Source: JAWRCU01 sp033542235
GTDB lineage: Bacteria > Pseudomonadota > Alphaproteobacteria > Rhizobiales > Rhizobiaceae
Reading direction: 5' to 3'
Assembly (NCBI RefSeq): GCF_033542235.1
Contig: NZ_JAWRCU010000016.1
Location: forward strand, 1 to 64,000
DNA length: 64,000 nt
This document shows positions 25,052 to 33,445 of the stretch, piece by piece. Made by a program: the position numbers and the translations under genes. The first letter of the stretch is position 1. Each line of letters starts with the position of its first letter. Below the pieces are notes generated by a model. It was not told the DNA's origin. It saw nothing but the letters and a program-made list of their open reading frames with translations, and searched no databases.

Positions 25052-25784
25052 CAGCCCTGGTTCTGTCGGATGCGCGGCGGTCATAGTCGTCCGCCAGCGC
25101 ACGGAGCGCGGCCCCGCCGTCGCCGGCGAAGGATGGGCCATGCATGAGCGCGAGCGTGCGGGGCTCGAGCCTGGCAAGAGTGCGTAGCGTCGGCCCCATA
25201 TCCGGGTTCAGGCTTGAATATTTGAACAGGTCTTCAGCCTCGATTGCCGGCCCGACAATATCACCTTCCGTGAGGGACGAGCCGTTGCCGAGCTGGGTAA
25301 AGAGGTCGCCGCACAGCAGCGTTCCCGTTGCTTCTTCGTACATGACGCCGGCATCCCAGCCATGTGGGGTATGCGGCGTGTCGATGTAGCGGACCCGCTT
25401 TCCACGGCCGAGCTCGATCGTCTCTCCGTGCTGCAAGACACGCGGCGCCCGGTCCGCCATGTCGTTCAGCGACACCAGGCAGCCGGTTTGGCCCTGCGCC
25501 GCCTCGGCCTGTGGAGCGATCGCGAGCCACTCGTTCATGGCGCCGCACTCGTCGGCCTCATAGTGGCCGAAGGCGATCCAGCGCAGCTTCTCGGGAGCGA
25601 TGATGCGGCCGACAGCTTCGCGATTGAGCGGGAACATCTTGCGCAATCCCGTGTGGAACATGAACGGCTCGTCGCCCATGACGAGGAACTGGTTGAAGGT
25701 GAACCCGGCAGGGGGCGCGATATCCGGCACGAAGGTCGAGAGCCGGTAGATGCCATCGGCGATCTCACTGATCCTGGTCTCCAT
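25038..25784 (-). CDS. Metallo-beta-lactamase-fold protein of the diiron ODP type
   Basis: A 248-residue protein resembling the oxygen-binding diiron lactamase domain of flavodiiron proteins, without a flavodoxin domain. The metal motif H-Y-E-A-D-E-C-G (H-x-E-x-D type) is at about residues 81-88; later ligands are probably the histidine in D-T-P-H-T-P-H-G-W, the aspartate in L-L-C-G-D-L-F and the histidine in L-M-H-G-P-S. Likely substrates are oxygen, NO or peroxide-type oxidants, by family analogy only. GGAG precedes the ATG; the longer frame upstream to 26180 is not coding. It is divergent from a TetR gene. Confidence 0.82.
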   Translation of the reverse strand: METRISEIADGIYRLSTFVPDIAPPAGFTFNQFLVMGDEPFMFHTGLRKMFPLNREAVGRIIAPEKLRWIAFGHYEADECGAMNEWLAIAPQAEAAQGQTGCLVSLNDMADRAPRVLQHGETIELGRGKRVRYIDTPHTPHGWDAGVMYEEATGTLLCGDLFTQLGNGSSLTEGDIVGPAIEAEDLFKYSSLNPDMGPTLRTLARLEPRTLALMHGPSFAGDGGAALRALADDYDRRASDRTRAASAH

Positions 25785-25856
25785 GACTTTCTCCAAGCAA
25801 TCGTTGGGGCCGCTACCGGACGGCACAGACATGCGGCCAGTTTTGGCGACACAGAA

Positions 25857-25915
25857 ATGTGTAGTGAAATCTGGCGTGTATGTCAAATATGAATGCACAT
25901 AGATGTGCAGTGAAA
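25857..25915. promoter_or_regulatory. Operator region between MBL and TetR genes
   Basis: A 13-base direct repeat, ATGTGYAGTGAAA, occurs at 25857-25869 and 25903-25915. A perfect inverted repeat, TGCACAT-AG-ATGTGCA, lies at 25894-25909. The cluster sits between the divergent MBL and TetR genes and is the likely binding region for that TetR protein. Confidence 0.5.
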
Positions 25916-26012
25916 ATGCAGCGCTGCTGGAACGATTGGGGCGTGGGTGGACTGCAGTCGAGTTTTCACTATACAGCTGCGTGTAACGAAAACGGTTTGC
26001 AACCAGATTGAC

Positions 26013-26591
26013 ATGGCCCGGACCTACACCCTTAAAAAGCGCGCCGAGAGCCAGGCGGAGACCCGCCGGCGCATCGTCGAGGCTGCGATCGAGCTCCACT
26101 GCGCCGTTGGGCCGGCGCAGACGACGTTCAGCATGGTGGCCGAGCGCGCTGGCGTGCAGCGCCACACGCTCTATGCGCATTTTCCGGATGAGCAGAGTCT
26201 GCTTCTTGAATGCTCAGGACTGTACAGCGAGCGCGAGCCACTGCCCGATCCCGCGCCGTGGCGCGGCATCGAGGACTGGCGCGAGCGTCTCCGGACCGGC
26301 CTTCCGGCTCTTTATGGCTGGTATGAGCGCAACGCCCGGCTCGCCGCCAATGTGCTGCGGGACGCCGAACAAGATCCGCAGGTGAGGGAGATCGTCACGC
26401 TGCGTTGGGGGCCCACTATGGCTGCCTACCGCGACGTGCTCGGCGACGAGTTGAGCACGGCACAGCGTGCCATGCTGCATCTCGCCCTGAGCTTCTTCAC
26501 ATGGCGGACCCTGGTGCTCGAGAGCGGTCTGAAACCGGAGGGTGCCGTGGAGGCAATGGTTCAGGCCGTCGACTGCGCCAGAAAGACTTGA
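26013..26591 (+). CDS. TetR-family regulator divergent from the MBL gene
   Basis: A 192-residue regulator. The HTH is in Q-T-T-F-S-M-V-A-E-R-A-G-V-Q-R-H-T-L-Y-A-H-F-P-D-E (about residues 35-60). The C-terminal helical domain has no recognisable ligand signature. ATG 26013 fits the family N-terminus (K-K-R-A-E-S-Q-A-E-T-R-R-R-I); an upstream in-frame start at 25947 is unlikely. Probable target: the diiron MBL gene and itself. Confidence 0.85.
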   Translation: MARTYTLKKRAESQAETRRRIVEAAIELHCAVGPAQTTFSMVAERAGVQRHTLYAHFPDEQSLLLECSGLYSEREPLPDPAPWRGIEDWRERLRTGLPALYGWYERNARLAANVLRDAEQDPQVREIVTLRWGPTMAAYRDVLGDELSTAQRAMLHLALSFFTWRTLVLESGLKPEGAVEAMVQAVDCARKT

Positions 26592-26881
26592 GCCCGAGGA
26601 CGACGATCATCGAAGTGTCCTCGGCGGAACGACTTGCCTTTGCGTTGGGTCAGCACAGCCCGATTGTCTGGTCGCAACGAGGGGTCCTGCCCAAGATGTA
26701 ACAAAGACGGCCCAGCTGGCGAAGAAATCAGCATGAGCATTCGAGAAGTGCGAAGGCAAGGTCCGCGTCGCTCGCACAACAGACCCGAGCATCCGCAGAA
26801 CTGCCCGCTACTGATCGTCACCCGCATTTGATTTCCGTGTGGCGGGCAGCTCTGCCAAATGGATCATGGAGGAATGAGATC

Positions 26882-27382
26882 ATGAACCGTCGCGACTTTC
26901 TGCTGAGCGCTGCCGCCGCGTCGGGTTTGGCCGCAGGCACGGTTGCGCTATGGCGCACGGGGCGGCCCGCGCCCGCTGCCGCGGAAACTTTTGAAGTCAC
27001 CAAAACCGATGCCGAGTGGAAGGCGATCCTCACGCCGGAGCAATTCGCCGTGCTCAGGCAGGAGGACACCGAATATCCCGGCACCAGTCCTCTGTTGAAC
27101 GAGCACCGGAAGGGCACCTTCGATTGCGCCGGCTGCGATCTGCCGCTCTATTCTTCGGACACCAAGTTCGAGTCCGGCACGGGCTGGCCGAGCTTCTGGG
27201 AAGCACTGCCCAATGCCGTCGGCATCAGGCAAGACACGTCGCACTTCATGCTGCGCACCGAATGCCATTGCCGCCGCTGCGGCGGCCATCTCGGCCACAT
27301 CTTCGACGACGGCCCGCCGCCCACCGGCAAGCGCCACTGCATCAACGGCGTCGCGCTGAGCTTCAAGCCGGCGACGGCTTGA
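26882..27382 (+). CDS. msrB: Exported peptide-methionine (R)-S-oxide reductase
   Basis: Reduces methionine-R-sulfoxide in oxidised proteins. Of 166 residues, the first 35 form a twin-arginine signal (M-N-R-R-D-F-L-L-S then a hydrophobic stretch to A-P-A-A-A-E). The SelR domain follows, with zinc cysteines C82/C85 and C130/C133, G-W-P-S-F at 101-105, and the catalytic cysteine C153 in R-H-C-I-N. A Tat signal implies that it folds, with zinc, before export, and works in the periplasm. GGAGGAATGAG precedes ATG 26882. No MsrA lies beside it. Confidence 0.93.
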   Translation: MNRRDFLLSAAAASGLAAGTVALWRTGRPAPAAAETFEVTKTDAEWKAILTPEQFAVLRQEDTEYPGTSPLLNEHRKGTFDCAGCDLPLYSSDTKFESGTGWPSFWEALPNAVGIRQDTSHFMLRTECHCRRCGGHLGHIFDDGPPPTGKRHCINGVALSFKPATA

Positions 27383-27462
27383 GGAGTGGCTTCGTAGTTT
27401 TGCCCCGAATCTGGACCAACTGCGCTGCCCCGCATCGCATTTGGAAGGCGCGACGCTGACGA

Positions 27463-27607
27463 CCCCCTCCCCCTTGTGGGGAGGGATTCAGGGTGGGGGT
27501 GCGAAGCGCGCCAAGCCAAGCCGGCGCTGCTGTTTGCTCAAGCTAATATTGTGGGGAAATCGCCGGCGCACCCCCACCCTGAATCCCTTCCCACAAGGGG
27601 GAGGGGG
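27463..27607. repeat. Long inverted-repeat element, family B
   Basis: Two 40-base arms (27463-27502 and 27568-27607) are inverted copies of each other with only a few mismatches, separated by 65 bases. Each arm contains its own hairpin around CTTGTGGGGAGGG. The element sits between msrB and emrB. It is related in sequence to the larger element at 34149-34433 and resembles the mobile intergenic palindromes of rhizobia (RIME-like). Confidence 0.7.
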
Positions 27608-27646
27608 GCACCGGCGCCGCGGCCTATGCAATTAAAGCCATTGCCA

Positions 27647-29230
27647 TCAATGCCCGCCGCCACCCCCGGCCGCGGCGGGGGGCTTGCGCATCAGGAGCGC
27701 GAACACGGCGAGCGAAGCGAAGAGCACGGTGAGCAGGTAGAACACGTCCATGAAGGACAAGGTCCATGCCTGCTGATGCACCATGGCGCTGATCTTCGCG
27801 ATCGCAGTGGTGTCTCCCTCAAGTCCGTGCGCCTGGAACTTGCGCGACATGTTGGCGAGCATGTCCCGCGCCTCGGGATTGCCCCAATGCACGTGCTCGG
27901 CGAGGCGTTGGTAGTGGAAATAGGTCTGGTCGGTGAGCACGGTATTGATTACCGCCAGGCCGACCGCGCCGCCGAGGTTGCGGGTGAGATTGAAGAGGCC
28001 GGAAGCATTCTTCATCTTGTCGGGCGTCAGCGTGCCGAGCGCCAGATTGTTGATCGGCACCATGCACAGCATCAGGGACGTGCCGCGCAGTATCTGCGGC
28101 AACAGAAGCTCGTAGAAGTCCCAGTCGGCCGTCAGATGGGTCATCCGCCAGGTGCCGGCCGCAAAGCCGAGAAAGCCGATCATCATCATGATCCGCGGAT
28201 CCAGTTTGCGCGACAGGACGCCTGCCACCGGTGCCGTCATGAACATGGCAAGGCCGCTGACGAACAGCGCTTCTCCGATCATCAGCGAATCGTAGCCGCG
28301 GATGCGTCCGAGGAACAACGGATAGACATAGGTGAGACCGTAAAGGCCTATGCCCATCACGAAGGAGAACACCGAGCCGAAGGCGAAATTGACATTCTTG
28401 AAGGCGCTGAGGTCGACGATCGGCTCTTCGGCGACGAAGACGCGCCAGAAGAAGACGACCGCGCCGACCGACATCACGACCGCGAACAGGGAGACGCTTT
28501 GATCCTGCAGCCAGTCGTTCTTCGGCCCTTCCTCGAGCACATATTCGAGCGAGCCGAGGAAGGCCGCCATTCCGGCTAGCCCCCACCAGTCGAATTTGCT
28601 GAGCAGCGCGTGGTTCGGCTTGTCGAAATCGATCAGCGACCATGCCGCGGCGGTGACCATCACGCCCGGCACGACATTGACGAGGAACAGCCAATGCCAG
28701 GAGAAGGTGTTGCTGAGATAGCCGCCGACAGTCGGGCCGATCGTCGGCGCCAGCGTCGCGACGAGCCCGATCATCGGCGAGACGATAGCGCGACGCGATG
28801 GCGGGAAGATCGTAAAGGCAGCGGCGAAGACGCTCGGGATCATGCCGCCGCCGATAAAGCCTTGGATGGCGCGGTAAATGATCATCTGCTCGATGCTGGT
28901 CGCGGTGGCGCAGAGCGCGCTGGCAGCGGTAAAGCCGGCAGCCGCAATGGTGAAGAGCACGCGTGTGGAGAGCATCCGCGCCAGGAAGCCCGACAGCGGG
29001 ATCATCACGACCTCGGCGATCAAGTAGGAGGTCTGGACCCAGGAAATCTCGTCGGAACTGGCGCTCAATCCGGCCTGGATCTCCGCCAGTGAGGCGGACA
29101 CGATCTGGATATCGAGGATCGCCATGAACATGCCGAACACCATCGCGAAGAAGGCGATGACACGGCGCGGCTCCAGATGGTCGGCTGCAGGCGCGGGCCG
29201 CGCTCCAATCGTGGCTTCAACGGTTGCCAT
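27647..29230 (-). CDS. emrB: EmrB/QacA-type drug efflux transporter (MFS, DHA2 family)
   Basis: A 527-residue inner-membrane proton antiporter with 14 predicted helices. Motif A/C features are visible: D-I-Q-I-V-S-A-S-L near the first helix (DHA2 motif D1), and I-G-P-T-V-G-G-Y in helix 5 (antiporter motif C). It forms an operon with the HlyD/EmrA gene 20 bases upstream and would work with it and an outer-membrane channel (no TolC gene in the window). The S. meliloti emrAB pump is flavonoid-inducible and TetR-controlled; this cluster has the same layout. Confidence 0.92.
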   Translation of the reverse strand: MATVEATIGARPAPAADHLEPRRVIAFFAMVFGMFMAILDIQIVSASLAEIQAGLSASSDEISWVQTSYLIAEVVMIPLSGFLARMLSTRVLFTIAAAGFTAASALCATATSIEQMIIYRAIQGFIGGGMIPSVFAAAFTIFPPSRRAIVSPMIGLVATLAPTIGPTVGGYLSNTFSWHWLFLVNVVPGVMVTAAAWSLIDFDKPNHALLSKFDWWGLAGMAAFLGSLEYVLEEGPKNDWLQDQSVSLFAVVMSVGAVVFFWRVFVAEEPIVDLSAFKNVNFAFGSVFSFVMGIGLYGLTYVYPLFLGRIRGYDSLMIGEALFVSGLAMFMTAPVAGVLSRKLDPRIMMMIGFLGFAAGTWRMTHLTADWDFYELLLPQILRGTSLMLCMVPINNLALGTLTPDKMKNASGLFNLTRNLGGAVGLAVINTVLTDQTYFHYQRLAEHVHWGNPEARDMLANMSRKFQAHGLEGDTTAIAKISAMVHQQAWTLSFMDVFYLLTVLFASLAVFALLMRKPPAAAGGGGGH

Positions 29231-29250
29231 GACGAGCCCCGGCCTCCGGC

Positions 29251-30492
29251 TTAGTTGGAAGCGGCGGCGCCGGGTGCGGTGCGGCTGTCGACGTCGACCA
29301 CGACGGAGAGACCGGCGCGCAGCTTGCCGGTCTTCAGCACATCGGCAGGCACGTCGATGCGGACCGGCACGCGCTGCACGACCTTGGTGAAGTTGCCGGT
29401 CGCATTTTCGGGCGGCAGCAGCGAGAACACGGCGCCGGAGGCTGGCGCCAGCGACGACACGGTCCCTTCGAACTCCTCATGGCTGGACAGGGCATCGACC
29501 GAGACCCGGACCTTTTCGCCCGGCACGATCCGGGCGAGCTGTGTCTCCTTGAAGTTCGCTACGATGTAGAGCTTGTCCATCGGCACGAGGGCCGCGAGCT
29601 TCTGTCCCGGTTGGATGAGGTCGCCCTGCTCGACGGAGCGGTTGCCCACCACGCCGTCATAGGGCGCACGCAGGACCGTGAAGGAGAGATCGCGTCGAGC
29701 CTTGTCGCGGGCAAGTTCCAGCGTCTTCATCGTGCTTTGCGCTTCCCCATATTGCGCCTCGAGCACGTCGATATTGGCCTTGGCGCTGGCGATCTGGGCA
29801 TCTGCGCCGGCAACGGCTGCATTGGCCTGATCCAGGGCCGTCTGCGCATCGTCCAAATTGGCCTGGGTGCCGACGCTGGTCTTGACGAGCTGCGCGGCAC
29901 GGTCGGCCGCGCGCTTCGCGTTGGCAGCCGCGGCGTTTGCGGAAAGTTTCTGCGCCTCGGCCTGCTGCAGCGAGGCCTTGGCCGCTTCGATTTGCGCGGC
30001 TATGCGTGCAAGCGTCTTGTTCTGCGTGGCGATCTGCGCTTCGGCCTGGTCGAGCGCAATCTTGTAGTCGCCGTCATCCATGATGATCAGCGGCTCACCC
30101 GCCCTCACGAACTGGTTCTCGACGATCGGCACGCTGGCGACATAGCCGGAGATCTTCGGCGCGACGGAAGCCATATCTGCCCGCACATAGGCGTCGTCGG
30201 TCGAAATCAGGAAACGGCCGTCGGTCCAGTATTTGTAGCCATACCAGGCTCCACCGCCAGCGAGGGCCAGCAAGATAACAGGCAGGATGAAGGAGCGGGC
30301 CGAGCGCTTTTTTTTCGTCGCCTCCGCTACGGTCACGGGGGCAGGGTGAGCTGCCGGGGCCTCGACGCTCGGCGCCGTCTTGTCCGTTTCAGGCACAGCC
30401 TTTACGTTGGGGAAAGGATGAATCTCGGAGCTCGGCTCGTTCTTCTTGCCGCCAAGCGGCGCTGCGGGCTGTGCTGAGGATTGGGAGGACAT
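29251..30492 (-). CDS. emrA: Membrane-fusion (HlyD/EmrA) subunit of the efflux pump
   Basis: A 413-residue periplasmic adaptor. A cytosolic tail of about 68 residues rich in proline precedes a single membrane helix (about 70-90). The HlyD/biotinyl-lipoyl segments flank a long alpha-hairpin (about 140-270, alanine- and glutamine-rich heptads), and V-L-R-A-P-Y-D-G-V-V-G closes the lipoyl domain. ATG 30492 is chosen because AGGGG precedes it and the tail fits EmrA proteins; the frame stays open upstream but crosses the operator region. Transcribed first in the emrAB operon. Confidence 0.92.
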   Translation of the reverse strand: MSSQSSAQPAAPLGGKKNEPSSEIHPFPNVKAVPETDKTAPSVEAPAAHPAPVTVAEATKKKRSARSFILPVILLALAGGGAWYGYKYWTDGRFLISTDDAYVRADMASVAPKISGYVASVPIVENQFVRAGEPLIIMDDGDYKIALDQAEAQIATQNKTLARIAAQIEAAKASLQQAEAQKLSANAAAANAKRAADRAAQLVKTSVGTQANLDDAQTALDQANAAVAGADAQIASAKANIDVLEAQYGEAQSTMKTLELARDKARRDLSFTVLRAPYDGVVGNRSVEQGDLIQPGQKLAALVPMDKLYIVANFKETQLARIVPGEKVRVSVDALSSHEEFEGTVSSLAPASGAVFSLLPPENATGNFTKVVQRVPVRIDVPADVLKTGKLRAGLSVVVDVDSRTAPGAAASN

Positions 30493-30516
30493 GCAGATAG
30501 GCCCCTGACTGAACTG

Positions 30517-30589
30517 AACCGTTCGGTTCGATGTTGACTTAACGGAGGGGAAGACGCATATCAAGGGGGAATCGAACCAATTGGTTCGA
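30517..30589. promoter_or_regulatory. Two GAACC-N4-GGTTC operators between emrA and emrR
   Basis: GAACC-GTTC-GGTTC is at 30517-30530, and a perfect 18-base palindrome, TCGAACCAATTGGTTCGA, is at 30572-30589. Both share GAACC-N4-GGTTC and lie between the divergent emrA and TetR starts, at about 25 and 18 bases from them. They are the expected binding sites of the TetR protein on both promoters. Confidence 0.75.
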
Positions 30590-30606
30590 ATCACGTCGAG
30601 GAAGCG

Positions 30607-31302
30607 ATGACTACTGACAATCCGCCGATCCGGGCGGACCAGCGCGAGATGCTGGAAAGCCTGCGTCGGGGCCGCCCTGCTGCGGGCCAGGATCCTGCCA
30701 AGCGACGGCAGATCATGGAAGGCGCACGCCGCGTTTTCATCGAGATGGGCTTCGATGCCGCCTCGATGAACGACATCACGCGAGCAGCCGGCGTCTCGAA
30801 GGGCACCATCTACGTCTATTTCGCCAACAAGGAAGAGCTGTTCGAGTGCCTCATCGACGAAGAGCGCAAGCAGATGTTCAGCGACATGTACGCTGCGCTC
30901 GACCAGGGCGGCGAACTGCGCGAGACGCTCATCCGCTTTGGTGTGGCATTTGCTTCGAAGATCACGTCGGAGAAGGTGATCATGGCGCAGCGCACCGTGA
31001 TCGGTATTTGCGAACGCATTCCTGAGCTCGGTGCCCGTTTCTACGAGCGCGGGCCCAAGCAGGGCCATGCAAAGCTGACGGCATTCCTGAAAAGCGCGGC
31101 TCAAAAAGGTCTGATCGAGATCGGCGATTTCGAGCTCGCCGCGTACCAGCTCACGGATTTGTGCTTGAGCGGCTACTATCGGCAATATCTGTTCGGCTAC
31201 CGGACCGGGTCCCCGCCCTTGGAGGAAATCCGCGCCACGGTCTCGGCAGGCGTCGACGTGTTTCTCAACGCCTACGGACCGAAGGCCGCAGGGGCAGACT
31301 AA
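30607..31302 (+). CDS. emrR: TetR-family repressor of the emrAB pump
   Basis: A 231-residue regulator. The HTH is A-S-M-N-D-I-T-R-A-A-G-V-S-K-G-T-I-Y-V-Y-F-A-N-K-E-E-L-F (about residues 52-79), with a TetR_C_7-type (AefR-like) ligand domain after it. Placement opposite emrA, the palindromic operators between them, and the known flavonoid-responsive EmrR of S. meliloti support the name. Plant flavonoids are plausible inducers, but this is inference. Confidence 0.85.
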   Translation: MTTDNPPIRADQREMLESLRRGRPAAGQDPAKRRQIMEGARRVFIEMGFDAASMNDITRAAGVSKGTIYVYFANKEELFECLIDEERKQMFSDMYAALDQGGELRETLIRFGVAFASKITSEKVIMAQRTVIGICERIPELGARFYERGPKQGHAKLTAFLKSAAQKGLIEIGDFELAAYQLTDLCLSGYYRQYLFGYRTGSPPLEEIRATVSAGVDVFLNAYGPKAAGAD

Positions 31303-31330
31303 AGCGTTAGGCAATTCGCTTGACTCAGGC

Positions 31331-31446
31331 GCTGCCTCTCACGCCTACCCTCTCCCCGTAAACGACGGGGAGAGCGGGCGGCAACGTCGCAGAATCCCCT
31401 CTCCCGGTTGTTCACGGGGTGACGGTGAGGGGCAGCGTCAACCTGA
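31331..31446. repeat. Intergenic palindromic element, family A
   Basis: Outer arms GCTGCCTCTCAC (31331-31342) and GTGAGGGGCAGC (31425-31436) are inverted with one mismatch. Inside is a hairpin with 10-base arms CTCTCCCCGT/ACGGGGAGAG (31350-31374). The right edge GGCAGCGTCAACCTGA is shared with the element at 62265-62440. It lies between emrR and engB (convergent). Confidence 0.7.
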
Positions 31447-31457
31447 AACGGAAGACT

Positions 31458-32120
31458 CTAGCCGGCCACGGCCTGAAGGATCGCCTGGCGCAGCTCCGAA
31501 ACTCCTTCGCCTTTCTCCGACGAGGTCGATAGCAAAATCGGGTAGGCCGCCGGCCGCTTGGCGATCTTCGCCGCGGTCTCCTCGGCCAGCTTTGCCGCGG
31601 CCGGGGGCTTGATCTTGTCGGTTTTGGTGAGAACCAGCTGATAGGAGACCGCGGCGCGGTCGAGCAGGTTCATCGCCTCCTCGTCATTCTTCTTGATGCC
31701 ATGGCGCGCGTCGATCAGGAGATAGACGCGCTTCAGCGTTACGCGCCCCTTCAGGTAGTCGAAGACCAGCCTCGTCCATTTGTCGACCTCGCCCTTCGGT
31801 GCCTCGGCGTAGCCGTAGCCGGGCATATCGACCAGCGCCATGGGCGGCTCGTCGCCGGCGGCACCGGAATAGCCGTCCGGGACAAAGAAGTTGAGCTCCT
31901 GGGTACGGCCCGGCGTGTTCGATGTCCTGGCCAATCCCTTCTGCCCGACGACGGCGTTGATGAGCGACGACTTGCCGACATTGGAGCGGCCGGCGAATGC
32001 GACCTCCGGCGGACCTTCCGGCGGCAGGAACTTCATCGTCGGCACGCCACGGATGAACACCCAGGGCCGGGCAAAAATTTCGGCTTCGGCGATCTCCGCC
32101 TTGCGCTTCGCCTCGCTCAC
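31458..32120 (-). CDS. engB: Ribosome-biogenesis GTPase EngB (YihA/YsxC)
   Basis: Essential GTPase needed for assembly of the large ribosomal subunit. The 220-residue length is typical. G1 is A-G-R-S-N-V-G-K-S-S, G2 includes N-T-P-G-R-T-Q-E-L-N-F-F, G3 is D-M-P-G-Y-G-Y-A, and G4 is T-K-T-D-K. The start is GTG 32120, which overlaps the stop of the upstream acetyltransferase gene (GTGA); an in-frame frame extension beyond it is the shadow of that gene. In relatives it usually sits next to yidC and argB. Confidence 0.95.
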   Translation of the reverse strand: MSEAKRKAEIAEAEIFARPWVFIRGVPTMKFLPPEGPPEVAFAGRSNVGKSSLINAVVGQKGLARTSNTPGRTQELNFFVPDGYSGAAGDEPPMALVDMPGYGYAEAPKGEVDKWTRLVFDYLKGRVTLKRVYLLIDARHGIKKNDEEAMNLLDRAAVSYQLVLTKTDKIKPPAAAKLAEETAAKIAKRPAAYPILLSTSSEKGEGVSELRQAILQAVAG

Positions 32121-32755
32121 CGGGCGGTCTCCAGTCTGGCGATGTCGGATCCGCGGATCGCATCGAGGTTGCGGGTGATCTTGTCGGCCGGCCAGTCCCA
32201 CCAGGCAATGGCGACAAGGCGCCGCACGGTAGCAGCGTCGAAGCGCATCTTGACGACCTTGGCGGGATTGCCGGCTACGACTGCATATGGCGGCACGTCG
32301 CGGCTGACGTTTGCGCGCGCTGCGACGATCGATCCGTTCCCGATACTGACGCCGGGCAGGATGACGGCCTCCATGCCGATCCAGACATCGTTGCCGATCA
32401 CCGTGTCGCCGCGCAGCTCACCCCGGCAGGCATTCGTCTCGAACCCATGCTCCCATCCATGTCCGAAGATGTTGAAAGGGTAGGTGGAAAAGCCCGACAG
32501 CATGTGGTTCGCGCCATTCATGATGAAACGCGCGCCTTCGGCGATAGCGCAGAATTTGCCTATGATCAGCTTGTCGCCGATGAACGGGTAGTGGTGGAGC
32601 ACGCATTTCTCGGCAAAACGGTCTGGGCCCTCCGGATCGTCATAGTAGGTGTAGTCCCCGATCTCGATATTGGGCGCGTCGATCAGGGGCTTTAGAAAGC
32701 CGATGCGCGTGTGCATCTGTACCGGGTGCTTGATCGCCGGATTGGGGCCATTCAT
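32117..32755 (-). CDS. Vat-like xenobiotic acetyltransferase (left-handed beta-helix)
   Basis: A 212-residue hexapeptide-repeat acetyltransferase very like streptogramin A acetyltransferases (Vat) and CatB. Shared landmarks are Y-Y-D-D-P-E-G, H-H-Y-P-F-I-G-D-K-L-I-I-G-K-F-C-A-I, I-M-N-G-A-N-H (with the catalytic histidine), Y-P-F-N-I-F-G-H-G-W-E and D-V-W-I-G-M-E-A-V-I-L-P-G-V. Its stop overlaps the engB GTG by four bases. Acetylation of an antibiotic or another hydroxyl compound is likely, but many chromosomal homologues have no proven resistance role. Confidence 0.87.
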   Translation of the reverse strand: MNGPNPAIKHPVQMHTRIGFLKPLIDAPNIEIGDYTYYDDPEGPDRFAEKCVLHHYPFIGDKLIIGKFCAIAEGARFIMNGANHMLSGFSTYPFNIFGHGWEHGFETNACRGELRGDTVIGNDVWIGMEAVILPGVSIGNGSIVAARANVSRDVPPYAVVAGNPAKVVKMRFDAATVRRLVAIAWWDWPADKITRNLDAIRGSDIARLETAR

Positions 32756-32844
32756 GGCAACCGCCCTCCATAAATGTTCCGTCTGCAGGGTAATCTATAG
32801 CCGGCAGCCGGATGGCAGGGGAAGGGCCCGGCTTTCTCCCTTGT

Positions 32845-33330
32845 TCATCCTGCCGCAAGTGCCAGGATGAACAGCGTCGACGCGCCGATCCCGGCGATCG
32901 TGCGGACGTGGTTCCACATCGTCCAGCGTGAGAGATAATCCTGCCACAGGCTCGCAGCGGCTGCGCTGTCCGGCTGCACAGCGGCCAACGCATCGTTCAT
33001 CGGTACGTTGAAGACCATGGTCACGCCGAGAATGCCGACGAGGTAAACCAGGCTTCCGGCAAGCACGAGCGTGCCCCCGGAGGGCATCCAGCCAAGAAAC
33101 CAGGAGACGAGCAGCACGGCCGAGATGAGTGCGGTCCCCATGAACACGCCAAGAAAGGTGCCGTTGAGGATCGTCAGGTTGATCGAGTTCATGGCCGCGA
33201 TGCCGTCTACGGCGGGCAGCTTGCCGAACGCCGCCATGACCGTATTGGAGAAGATGAAGAACAGCCCGCCCATCATGCCTGCGCCAAGTGCAGCCAAGAA
33301 GGTGGAGATCAGAGCGATGCGTTCGGTCAT
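32845..33330 (-). CDS. DUF1772 (anthrone-oxygenase-like) membrane protein
   Basis: A 161-residue protein with four predicted membrane helices. The DUF1772 pattern is visible: G-G-L-F-F-I-F-S-N-T-V-M-A-A-F-G-K-L-P, then M-N-S-I-N, and near the end N-V-P-M-N-D-A-L and W-T-M-W-N-H-V-R-T. ATG 33330 follows GAGG; the frame upstream is not coding. The family includes fungal anthrone oxygenases, but the bacterial role is unknown. Divergent from a TetR gene with a palindromic operator. Confidence 0.85.
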   Translation of the reverse strand: MTERIALISTFLAALGAGMMGGLFFIFSNTVMAAFGKLPAVDGIAAMNSINLTILNGTFLGVFMGTALISAVLLVSWFLGWMPSGGTLVLAGSLVYLVGILGVTMVFNVPMNDALAAVQPDSAAAASLWQDYLSRWTMWNHVRTIAGIGASTLFILALAAG

Positions 33331-33365
33331 TTTGGCCTCGTGTGGCTGTACCTGGGGATGCCTTG

Positions 33366-33411
33366 AATATGAGGAATGTTCATATTTGCGAATGTGATAA
33401 ATCCTCATATT
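33366..33411. promoter_or_regulatory. Inverted-repeat operator between DUF1772 and TetR genes
   Basis: AATATGAGGA (33366-33375) and TCCTCATATT (33402-33411) are perfect inverted 10-base arms 26 bases apart, with further CATATTTGCGAATGTG half-symmetry between them. They lie between the divergent genes and are likely bound by the TetR protein. Confidence 0.6.
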
Positions 33412-33445
33412 ATGTCTGTCAATCGGATTACCTTCGGGGACCCCC

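Noticed and set aside
29479..30477. A 332-codon + strand frame opposite emrA
   Set aside because: Antisense shadow of a clear HlyD/EmrA protein.
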